A DNA stretch of 7,146 nt from Candidatus Atribacteria bacterium 4572_76 (GTDB lineage Bacteria > Atribacterota > Phoenicimicrobiia > Phoenicimicrobiales > Phoenicimicrobiaceae). The stretch's first letter is position 1. Each line of letters starts with the position of its first letter. Shown here in pieces: positions 1 through 5,174 of the stretch. The DNA lies in contig NBMG01000074.1 of NCBI GenBank assembly GCA_002084865.1, positions 1 through 7,146 on the forward strand, written 5' to 3'. A program made the position numbers and the translations under genes. Under the pieces are notes generated by a model. That model worked only from the letters and a program-made list of their open reading frames with translations, searched no databases and was not told the DNA's origin.

Positions 1-603
1 AGCGGTATTCCAGTTATTACAGTTGATACCTATCTTGGTGATGGAGATTATACTAAACCCAGTAATTATAATTTCCCTCTTGCTTATATAGGGACAGATA
101 ACTTTCTGGGTGGTCAGGTAGTTGCCGGTCAATTAGCTCTTCTGCTAGGTGGAAAGGGGAAAGTATTTTTAGAAAATACGAACCCGGATGTATCCAGTGT
201 AATGGGTAGAGAATTGGGTTTCCGAGCTGGAATAAAAATGTTCCCCGATATGGAGTTGGTAGGAGTAGAATATTGCCTTGATGTTCAGGAAACGGCTGTT
301 GCCCAGGTTAATGTGTTTAGTGCTCAAGGGGCTTATCAGGCTGTGGTTACTGCTGGATTAGAAGGTGCGGTTAAAATTGCAACTTGGGATGCAACGGAAA
401 TCTTAATCGAAGCTTTAAAAAGAGGTGAGGTGGATTTAATTTTAGCCCAGATGCCTGCAGAGATGGGAGCTTTATGTGTAGAATGGGGTGTCAAACACCT
501 TACCAAAGGAGCAGAAATTCCCAAGAAAGTAATTCCGGGTTTCTTTGTTTTCACTCAAGAGAATGTTAACGATCCGGAAGCACAGAAGTATATTTACAAA
601 TAA
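1..603 (+). CDS. Sugar ABC transporter substrate-binding protein, C-terminal 200 residues (5' partial)
   Basis: The frame is open from base 1 to the TAA at 601-603, so the gene begins upstream of the window; the ATG at 202 is internal (residue 68 of the fragment). The product is the extracytoplasmic binding protein of a ribose-type (CUT2) importer, a type I periplasmic-binding fold. Visible family marks are GIPVITVD near residues 2-9, the inter-lobe segment IGTDN at 30-34, a ligand-pocket region WDATE around 129-133, and AQMPAEMG at about 149-156, equivalent to the AQxPxxMG motif of RbsB-like proteins. The C-terminus (TQENVNDPEAQKYIYK) matches the usual VTxENVDDP..Q.Y ending, so the protein is complete at that end. 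The signal peptide is not in the window. It is the first visible gene of the importer operon and a 95-base gap with a stem-loop separates it from the permeases. The ligand cannot be named; a monosaccharide is likely. Confidence 0.93.
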   Translation, partial: SGIPVITVDTYLGDGDYTKPSNYNFPLAYIGTDNFLGGQVVAGQLALLLGGKGKVFLENTNPDVSSVMGRELGFRAGIKMFPDMELVGVEYCLDVQETAVAQVNVFSAQGAYQAVVTAGLEGAVKIATWDATEILIEALKRGEVDLILAQMPAEMGALCVEWGVKHLTKGAEIPKKVIPGFFVFTQENVNDPEAQKYIYK

Positions 604-635
604 TTTTTTAAAGATCGAAAGTTTTTAGACTTAAC

Positions 636-672
636 ATATACGACAGGGGGTAAAATACTCCCTGTCGTATAT
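636..672 (+). promoter_or_regulatory. Intercistronic stem-loop between binding-protein and permease genes
   Basis: The arms ATATACGACAGGG (636-648) and CCCTGTCGTATAT (660-672) are perfectly complementary. The pairing continues inwards through one G.U pair to give a 17-bp stem closed by a 3-base AAA loop (653-655). No T-run follows on either strand, so it does not look like an intrinsic terminator. By analogy with the malE-malF spacer (established knowledge) it probably blocks 3' exonucleases or mildly attenuates transcription, so that binding protein is made in excess of membrane subunits. It sits 33 bases after the binding-protein stop codon and ends 12 bases before the AAAAGGAAA ribosome-binding stretch (685-693) of the first permease. 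An operator role for the DNA palindrome is the alternative. Confidence 0.8.
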
Positions 673-698
673 TCTATCTAATATAAAAGGAAATTTTT

Positions 699-1799
699 AT
701 GGCTAAGTCAAATAATGATTTTTTTATCGATTTTGAAAAACTTAGCAGAAATAGAACGATACTCTTGGTGGGTAGAAATTGGGCACTCATTTTTCTTATA
801 TTCATGTTAATTTTGTTCAGTTTTTTAGGAAAAAACTTCTTTAGTCTTAACAATTTTAATAATATTTTATTAGGAGTCAGCTCTCTACTTTTATTAGCCG
901 CTGGAGAAACTTTTGTGATTATTAGCGGAGGTATTGACCTTTCTATAGGTTTTGTTATGGGTTTTGTCTGCATTAGCTCTTCTATTATTATGCGAGATTT
1001 AAATGCAGCTGGTTACTCCTCGATTATTTCCATAATGACAGGTTCACTTGTCGGACTTTTATTAGGACTTATTCCTGGGTTTATTAATGGTTTTTTTGTG
1101 GCTAAATTAAGGGTACCTCCCTTTATTGCAACTTTAGGTATGTGGGGAATTGCCAATGGTTTAGCCTGGCGGTTTTGCGAGGGATTTCCAATTGGTTTTT
1201 TACCTTTGCAGGTACGAGACATTGGTAATGCCTACCTGGCTTATTTTTCTCCCAAGAAGGGCTATTCCTTTTTGATGAAACCTGAGCTGACCGAGAGAGG
1301 GGATATTTTAAGTTTAGTAAAAATTATTCCCATCTCTATTTTATTAATAACCTTTATTTTGGTTATATTTGCTTTTATTCTATCTCGCACCAGGTTCGGC
1401 CAGCATACCTATGCTATTGGTGGAAAAGTTGATGCAGCAATAAGGGCAGGTATTAATGTTCCCTTACATTTGATTAAAATTTATATTATTTCTTCTTTTT
1501 TTGCAGCAGCAGCTGGGGTATTATTAGTTTTTAAATTGAATATGGGTGTGCACACCCAATATACTTCCAGCTATGAACTTTTTGCAATTGCAGCGGTAGT
1601 TATAGGCGGAGCAAGTCTTACCGGCGGCAAAGGAACAATCTGGGGTACTCTCATCGGTGTATTATTAATTGGGACCTTGAATAATGGTTTGATGATGATG
1701 GGATTACCTATTTTTTATCGATATATCGCCACCGGTTGTATCTTAATTATTGCTATTTTGATTGATCAGTTCTTTCCGGAGTTGGTGTATAGAGAATGA
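699..1799 (+). CDS. Sugar ABC transporter permease, RbsC/BPD_transp_2 type (first of a tandem pair)
   Basis: A 366-residue polytopic membrane protein forming half of the inner-membrane channel of the importer. Hydrophobic segments lie at about residues 28-44, 55-75, 80-98, 108-127, 139-160, 211-229, 258-279, 293-305, 313-333 and 342-358. Family motifs are GGIDLSIG (77-84), GFINGFFVAKLRVPPFIAT (127-145), the ATPase-contacting cytoplasmic stretch FGQHTYAIGG..AA..AGINV (233-254), and VVIGGASLTGGKGT (300-313). It is longer than RbsC (about 320 residues). The extra length is mostly a hydrophilic stretch around 165-210 that the second permease also has. The start is supported by AAAAGGAAA at 685-693. 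The TGA stop overlaps the next ATG as ATGA (1796-1799), indicating translational coupling. It shares long identical blocks with its neighbour, and the 17 bases at 1119-1135 recur exactly at 2186-2202, so the two arose by duplication. Confidence 0.95.
   Translation: MAKSNNDFFIDFEKLSRNRTILLVGRNWALIFLIFMLILFSFLGKNFFSLNNFNNILLGVSSLLLLAAGETFVIISGGIDLSIGFVMGFVCISSSIIMRDLNAAGYSSIISIMTGSLVGLLLGLIPGFINGFFVAKLRVPPFIATLGMWGIANGLAWRFCEGFPIGFLPLQVRDIGNAYLAYFSPKKGYSFLMKPELTERGDILSLVKIIPISILLITFILVIFAFILSRTRFGQHTYAIGGKVDAAIRAGINVPLHLIKIYIISSFFAAAAGVLLVFKLNMGVHTQYTSSYELFAIAAVVIGGASLTGGKGTIWGTLIGVLLIGTLNNGLMMMGLPIFYRYIATGCILIIAILIDQFFPELVYRE
1543..1558 (+). repeat. Perfect 16-bp GC-rich palindrome inside the first permease gene
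   Basis: TGGGTGTGCACACCCA equals its own reverse complement. It covers codons for residues 282-287 (M-G-V-H-T-Q), in the loop before the VVIGG segment. In RNA it can fold as a 6-bp stem with a TGCA loop. It is much richer in G+C than the surrounding coding sequence. Confidence 0.75.
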
Positions 1800-2875
1800 T
1801 TAATTATAATAAAACAAGAGAAATAGGAATTAATATACTCAGAAGATGGATCTTAATCTTTCTAGTTGGGGAAATTGTATTTTTTAGTATTGTCGGGACG
1901 AATTATTTTAGTTTAAAGAATTTACAAAATATTTTGGTAGCTTCGACTACTGTGCTTTTATTGGCTACGGGAGAAACTTTTGTTATTATTACCGGGGGTA
2001 TTGACTTATCTATTGGGTTTATGGTTGGGTTTAGTTCGGTAGTAAGCGCAAAAGTGATGGTTGATTTATGGACAGCAGGGTTTTCTCAACCTGTAGCAAT
2101 AATGATTGGTATATTAGCTGCTCTTTTGTTAGGACTCATTCCGGGTTTTATTAATGGATTTTTAGTGGCAAAATTAAGAGTACCCCCCTTTATTGCAACT
2201 TTTGGTATGTATGGTATTGCTTATGGATTTGCCGAGATTATCTGTAATAATGTGCCAATCCATGGTTTGCCTACTTCTTTAGGGTCACTAGGTCATGGTT
2301 ATTTATTTTACTGGTTACCGGGAAAACTTTTTAGTTTTCTGAGTTGGCCAGAAAACCTGAGCAGAGAAGAATTAAAACATTTAGTATCGATTGTTCCTAA
2401 TGTAACAATTATTACTTTTATTTTTATTGGTATTTTTGCTTTTATTCTGGCTAAAACTAAATTTGGTCAACATACCTATGCCATAGGTGGAAATATTAAT
2501 GCAGCAGAAAGAGCAGGAGTTAATGTAAAAGCCCATTTAATTAAGGTTTATATGATATCTTCATTTTTTGCCTCTCTTGCCGGAGTTATGTATGTATTGC
2601 GATTTATCACCGGCAGGGCTCCTGCCGGTAGTGCCCGTTTACTGGATGCCGTGGTGGCGGTGGTTATTGGTGGAGCCAGTTTAAGTGGTGGCAAAGGTAC
2701 AATAATGGGCACAGTTATCGGTGCTCTAATTATTGGTGTATTAGAGATAGGTTTGGTAAACTTAAGTATTCCTACTTATAATTTGCATATAGCTGTTGGT
2801 TGTATACTTATCTTTGCTGTATTAGTCGATCAGTTTTCACCCGAATTAATACATAAAGAAGAGGAAATTGGATAA
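1796..2875 (+). CDS. Sugar ABC transporter permease, RbsC/BPD_transp_2 type (second of a tandem pair)
   Basis: A 359-residue integral membrane protein paralogous to the preceding gene and probably its heterodimer partner in the importer. It carries the same landmarks: GGIDLSIG (67-74), GLIPGFINGF (113-122), AKLRVPPFIAT (125-135), FGQHTYAIGG (223-232), the coupling stretch ERAGVNVKAHLIK (238-250) and VVIGGASLSGGKGT (289-302). Between the membrane segments before and after residues 155-200 it has the same extended hydrophilic insert, aromatic-rich near YLFYWLPG (169-176). The two permeases differ most in the N-terminus, in this insert and in the loop at about 268-282. The start overlaps the previous stop by four bases, so ribosomes probably reinitiate. 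The stop at 2873-2875 is followed at once by the ribosome binding site of the ATPase gene. Heterodimer formation is inferred from the tandem pair plus one ATPase gene. Confidence 0.95.
   Translation: MINYNKTREIGINILRRWILIFLVGEIVFFSIVGTNYFSLKNLQNILVASTTVLLLATGETFVIITGGIDLSIGFMVGFSSVVSAKVMVDLWTAGFSQPVAIMIGILAALLLGLIPGFINGFLVAKLRVPPFIATFGMYGIAYGFAEIICNNVPIHGLPTSLGSLGHGYLFYWLPGKLFSFLSWPENLSREELKHLVSIVPNVTIITFIFIGIFAFILAKTKFGQHTYAIGGNINAAERAGVNVKAHLIKVYMISSFFASLAGVMYVLRFITGRAPAGSARLLDAVVAVVIGGASLSGGKGTIMGTVIGALIIGVLEIGLVNLSIPTYNLHIAVGCILIFAVLVDQFSPELIHKEEEIG
2609..2629 (+). repeat. GC-rich perfect hairpin inside the second permease gene
   Basis: The arms ACCGGCAGG (2609-2617) and CCTGCCGGT (2621-2629) are perfectly complementary around a GCT loop. 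The element encodes residues 272-278 (T-G-R-A-P-A-G). Nine pairs, seven of them G-C, make it the strongest short hairpin I see inside a coding region of this AT-rich window. It lies within two codons of the position that corresponds to the palindrome in the first permease gene. Confidence 0.8.
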
Positions 2876-2882
2876 GGGAGGG
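2876..2882 (+). promoter_or_regulatory. Ribosome binding site deciding the ATPase start
   Basis: GGGAGGG directly follows the second permease stop and precedes two consecutive ATG codons (2884 and 2887). From the GGAGG core (2877-2881) the spacing is only 2 bases to the first ATG but 5 to the second, so 2887 is the better initiator. The protein differs by a single methionine. Confidence 0.7.
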
Positions 2883-2886
2883 TATG

Positions 2887-3663
2887 ATGGAACCCATATT
2901 AGAAGTGAAGAATATTACCAAGAGGTTTGGTGGTTTAACAGCAGTTGATAATCTCGATATGCAAATTTATCCTGGGGAAGTTGTTGGCATTTTAGGTGAT
3001 AATGGAGCAGGCAAATCAACTTTGATCAAAGTAATCTCTGGGGTATATCAAGCAGATGCAGGTCAGATATTTTTTGAAGGACGCAGGATAAAAATCAGTA
3101 ACCCAATGGAAGCATTGAAAATCGGGATAGAAACTATCTATCAGGATTTAGCTTTGGCTGAAAATATGAACGTTTATTCTAATGTCTTTTTAGGTCGAGA
3201 AAAATTAAAGAAATTTTTGAATTTCATTGACATTTTAGATCACGATTATATGCTAAAAGAATCTAAAAAAGTGTTAAATCGCTTAGATATTAACATTCCT
3301 TCTTTGAAAAATAAGATCAGTACACTCTCTGGAGGAGAACGACAGGCTGTAGCTATATCTCGCTCTATTTATTGGAATGCAAAGTTGTTAATTATGGATG
3401 AGCCTACCGCAGCTTTGGGAGTGGCAGAACAGAAAAAAGTATTAAATTTGGTAAATACTTTAAGTTCTCAGGGAGTTTCTATTATTATTATCAGTCATCA
3501 GATGCATGATGTATTTTCCGTTGCTACAAGACTGTTAATTATGCGACGGGGCAAGAAAGTAGCCGAAAGGATTACAAAAAAGACTAACGCTGATGAAGTA
3601 GTTGGTTTAATTGTAGGTTCATTACCCGGGGATTATATAGAAGCCATTGAGGAAAAAAGATAA
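2887..3663 (+). CDS. Sugar ABC transporter ATP-binding protein, single-domain (FrcA-like)
   Basis: A 258-residue cytoplasmic ATPase that powers the importer. All motifs of one nucleotide-binding domain are present: Walker A GDNGAGKST (37-45), Q-loop glutamine in YQD (Q86), ABC signature LSGGE (147-151) followed by RQAVAISR, Walker B LLIMDE (167-172) with catalytic E172, D-loop-like AAL, and H-loop histidine in ISHQ (H204). It has only one domain, whereas RbsA/MglA-type ATPases are about 500 residues with two fused domains; single-domain forms are known from fructose-importer FrcA relatives. It would work as a homodimer under the two different permeases. The gene follows the second permease by 11 bases and closes the importer operon. 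The alternative ATG at 2884 adds one residue. Substrate specificity cannot be read from this subunit. Confidence 0.95.
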   Translation: MEPILEVKNITKRFGGLTAVDNLDMQIYPGEVVGILGDNGAGKSTLIKVISGVYQADAGQIFFEGRRIKISNPMEALKIGIETIYQDLALAENMNVYSNVFLGREKLKKFLNFIDILDHDYMLKESKKVLNRLDINIPSLKNKISTLSGGERQAVAISRSIYWNAKLLIMDEPTAALGVAEQKKVLNLVNTLSSQGVSIIIISHQMHDVFSVATRLLIMRRGKKVAERITKKTNADEVVGLIVGSLPGDYIEAIEEKR

Positions 3664-3797
3664 AAACCAGAAGACTTAGAAGATTCATCGAAATTAAGGA
3701 AGTTAAATCTAAATTAATAAAAATAATTCCATTTATGTTAGATTTGTCATTTATGCAGCAATTAAGGAGCAATTGAAAGACTGAATTTTAAAAAGTT
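3664..3797 (+). other. Spacer after the importer operon, no terminator or ORF seen
   Basis: This AT-rich stretch has no convincing reading frame and no GC-rich hairpin followed by a T-run. Its only structure is an 8-bp inverted repeat, AAATCTAA at 3705-3712 with TTAGATTT at 3738-3745 around a 25-base loop, too weak and too wide for a terminator. The word AATTAAGGA occurs twice (3692-3700 and 3760-3768). Importer transcripts may therefore run into the tRNA gene and stop at its terminator. Confidence 0.5.
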
Positions 3798-3825
3798 ATG
3801 ACTCGGATGAGTTTTTGGGTATAAT
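3798..3825 (+). promoter_or_regulatory. Promoter of the tRNA gene
   Basis: A perfect -10 hexamer TATAAT lies at 3820-3825. ATGACT at 3798-3803 matches the TTGACA -35 box at four of six positions with a 16-base spacer. Transcription would start near 3831-3833, a few bases before the tRNA 5' end at 3838, leaving a short leader for RNase P. Confidence 0.7.
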
Positions 3826-3837
3826 TGCTTGTGCCCT

Positions 3838-3911
3838 TGCTCGGTAGCTCAACGGTGGAGCATCCGGCTGTTAACCGGAGGTTGAAAGTTCAAATCCTAC
3901 CCGGGGAGCCA
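3838..3911 (+). tRNA. tRNA-Asn (anticodon GTT), structurally irregular
   Basis: The cloverleaf can be drawn as follows: acceptor 5' strand TGCTCGG (3838-3844), D arm GCTC/GAGC around AACGGTG (3847-3861), a perfect anticodon stem TCCGG/CCGGA with loop CTGTTAA and anticodon GTT at 3870-3872, T loop TTCAAAT (3889-3895), acceptor 3' strand CCGGGGA (3901-3907), discriminator G and encoded CCA (3909-3911). Irregularities are a G-G clash at pair 2:71, a T.G pair at 4:69, A-A and A-C mismatches at T-stem pairs 50:64 and 52:62, a 4-base variable loop, and G instead of A at position 21. The promoter and terminator are both good, which suggests expression. The mismatches leave open a decaying extra copy, a divergent tRNA, or sequence errors. 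Confidence 0.78.
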
Positions 3912-3921
3912 GACAATTTCC

Positions 3922-3957
3922 AGCCCTTTGGCATTTGCTAAAGGGCTTATTTATTTT
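3922..3957 (+). terminator. Intrinsic terminator after the tRNA gene
   Basis: AGCCCTTT (3922-3929) pairs perfectly with AAAGGGCT (3940-3947). Pairing continues inwards through a G.U and two G-C pairs to an 11-bp stem with a 4-base ATTT loop. A T-rich tract (TTATTTATTTTTT) follows directly. It starts 11 bases after the tRNA CCA and would also end any transcript reading through from the importer operon. Confidence 0.9.
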
Positions 3958-3976
3958 TTATTTATAAAAAGAAGGA

Positions 3977-4031
3977 TTTTTAGATATATTGTAGAATAAT
4001 AAAATAGTATAAAAAGAAATGTATCTAAAAA
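3977..4031 (+). repeat. AT-rich inverted repeat upstream of the catabolic genes
   Basis: TTTTTAGATA (3977-3986) is the exact reverse complement of TATCTAAAAA (4022-4031). In RNA the pairing extends through one U.G pair to 14 bp (3977-3990 with 4018-4031) around a 27-base loop. It ends 7 bases before the proposed -35 box of the dehydrogenase promoter, where a repressor or activator could bind. It has almost no G-C pairs, so a terminator role is unlikely. Low sequence complexity means chance cannot be excluded. Confidence 0.4.
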
Positions 4032-4038
4032 ATAATTT

Positions 4039-4067
4039 TTGGTTGAGGTCTCAATTTTTCATATAAT
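4039..4067 (+). promoter_or_regulatory. Probable promoter of the dehydrogenase-kinase-isomerase group
   Basis: A perfect TATAAT lies at 4062-4067. TTGGTT at 4039-4044 offers a partial -35 box (three of six) at a 17-base spacing. TTGAGG at 4043-4048 is a better -35 word but sits only 13 bases away. The predicted start near 4074 gives a leader of about 30-35 bases. The region is very AT-rich, so alternative promoters are possible. Confidence 0.5.
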
Positions 4068-4105
4068 AATGTAAGAAAATATTTTATATAGAGCCATGGA
4101 AGAGA

Positions 4106-4408
4106 ATGATGAACAAAAAAAAGATGATTCAATTTGGGGCAGGGAATATTGGGAGATCATTTATCGGTCAGCTATTTTCCCGCTCGGGATATGAAGTTGT
4201 TTTTGTTGATATTAATAAAGAATTAATAAAGGAACTCAATAAAAAAAGAGTATATAAATTAGTAATAAAGAGGAATAAGCTTCCCGATGAAATTATTTTA
4301 ATAGAAAATATAAGGGCTATAGATAGTTTTGATAAAGAGGCAGTTATTCGGGAAATAGTGGATGCGGATATTAACAAGAGTATCCCTTTGATGAATTGGT
4401 TGGATTAA
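4106..4408 (+). CDS. N-terminal fragment of the MtlD-family dehydrogenase
   Basis: A 100-codon frame giving the start of the NAD(H)-binding Rossmann domain: the glycine motif FGAGNIGRSFIG (residues 10-21) followed by the beta strand VVFVDI (31-36). The last ten or so residues (KSIPLMNWLD) are out-of-frame translation after the deletion junction. Two start codons stand in tandem (4106 and 4109) behind GGAAGAGA (4098-4105). The second ATG has the more normal spacing, and a third at 4124 would give a start like that of E. coli MtlD. Alone it lacks the substrate domain and cannot be an active dehydrogenase. It is the first gene after the proposed promoter at 4039-4067. Confidence 0.7.
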   Translation: MMNKKKMIQFGAGNIGRSFIGQLFSRSGYEVVFVDINKELIKELNKKRVYKLVIKRNKLPDEIILIENIRAIDSFDKEAVIREIVDADINKSIPLMNWLD

Positions 4409-5133
4409 TAGAATCAAGTATAGGGAAGATGGTTCCTCTCATGAAAGAGGAGGATAAAAAAAGGGATTTGGTGTGGATATATGCCGAGCCTTATAATACT
4501 CTTATTGTAGATAAAAAAGGGTTTAAGAATCCCCTTCCTCAGGTTAGAGATCTCTGGGCTGTTGAAAATATCAAAGCCTATGTAGATAGAAAACTTTTCA
4601 TCCATAATCTTGGTCATTCTGCGTCAGCTTATTTTGGGTATCAATATGACTCAGAAATGACTTTTATATATGAAGCATTAGAAGTACCGGGAATTTATAA
4701 GACTGTTCGGGAATGTATGAAGCAATCAGCAGTGGCTTTGAATAGGGCATATCCCAAGGACCTTACTCTACAAGATTTACAAAACCATATTGATGATCTA
4801 CTTTTTAGATTTCAAAATAAATCATTAGGAGATACTATTTTTCGAGTAGGTAGAGATTTGTATCGTAAGTTAGATAAAGATGAAAGATTAGTAGGACCAA
4901 TGCTTTTGGCACAAAAACAAGGCACCCCCTATAATAAGATCAAAAGAGCATTTTATGCTGCTTTAGAATTTAAAGCAAAAGACGAGAAAGGGGAAATGTA
5001 TCCCCCGGATAAAATATTTTTTGAGCGAGAATATCCAAGGGGATTAGAAAGTATATTAAAAAGTGTTTGTCATTTATCCAGTCATCAGGAGAAAGAAGCA
5101 AAAGTTATAAAAGAAATAACAAAAGGAATTTAA
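4396..5133 (+). CDS. C-terminal fragment of the MtlD-family dehydrogenase
   Basis: This frame encodes the helical catalytic and substrate domain. It holds the family signature K(x4)N(x2)H in KLFIHNLGH (K66, N71, H74 counted from 4396, codons near 4591-4617), the upstream strand YNTLIVDKKGFKNPLP (33-48) and the helical C-terminus with VGRDLYRKLDKDERLVGPM. It is full length at its 3' end. The apparent TTG start at 4396 is unlikely to be genuine: in-frame homology already begins at about 4375 (QEYPFDE) and there is no convincing ribosome binding site. The fragment lacks the nucleotide-binding domain. A 41-base AT-rich gap with no terminator separates it from the kinase gene, so the group is probably co-transcribed. 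Confidence 0.7.
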   Translation: MVGLIESSIGKMVPLMKEEDKKRDLVWIYAEPYNTLIVDKKGFKNPLPQVRDLWAVENIKAYVDRKLFIHNLGHSASAYFGYQYDSEMTFIYEALEVPGIYKTVRECMKQSAVALNRAYPKDLTLQDLQNHIDDLLFRFQNKSLGDTIFRVGRDLYRKLDKDERLVGPMLLAQKQGTPYNKIKRAFYAALEFKAKDEKGEMYPPDKIFFEREYPRGLESILKSVCHLSSHQEKEAKVIKEITKGI

Positions 5134-5174
5134 ATTAACAAAAATATTTTATATTTTTTAAATGGGAGAATTTT

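Larger units (their letters stand above)
4106..5133 (+). pseudogene. Mannitol-1-phosphate 5-dehydrogenase-family gene, internal deletion plus frameshift
   Basis: Two adjacent reading frames are the two ends of one polyol dehydrogenase of the MtlD family (polyol-specific long-chain dehydrogenases). The N-terminal part stops making sense after DADI (codons ending at 4370). From about 4375 the homology resumes in a different frame as QEYPFDELVGLIESS, directly upstream of the TTG that opens the second frame. Compared with E. coli MtlD as I recall it, roughly 55-60 residues are missing between these points, including the TAVGP and NIIACEN segments that complete the NAD-binding fold. A frameshift alone would not remove them, so this is a deletion whose length is not a multiple of three. 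No other stop codon or shift is seen in either part, implying a recent lesion or an assembly error. If real, the enzyme is inactive. Confidence 0.8.

Noticed and set aside
202..204. ATG as the start of the binding protein
   Set aside because: The frame and the type I binding-protein homology continue without break back to base 1.
636..672. Stem-loop read as an intrinsic terminator
   Set aside because: No T-run follows it on either strand, and it lies between genes of one importer.
3584..3772. Minus-strand frame of 62 codons overlapping the ATPase 3' end and the spacer
   Set aside because: No recognisable domain, no ribosome binding site noticed, and half of it is antisense to the ATPase gene.
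4371..4400. Programmed ribosomal frameshift joining the two dehydrogenase parts
   Set aside because: There is no slippery heptamer with a supporting structure, and a substantial conserved segment is absent, which frameshifting would not restore.
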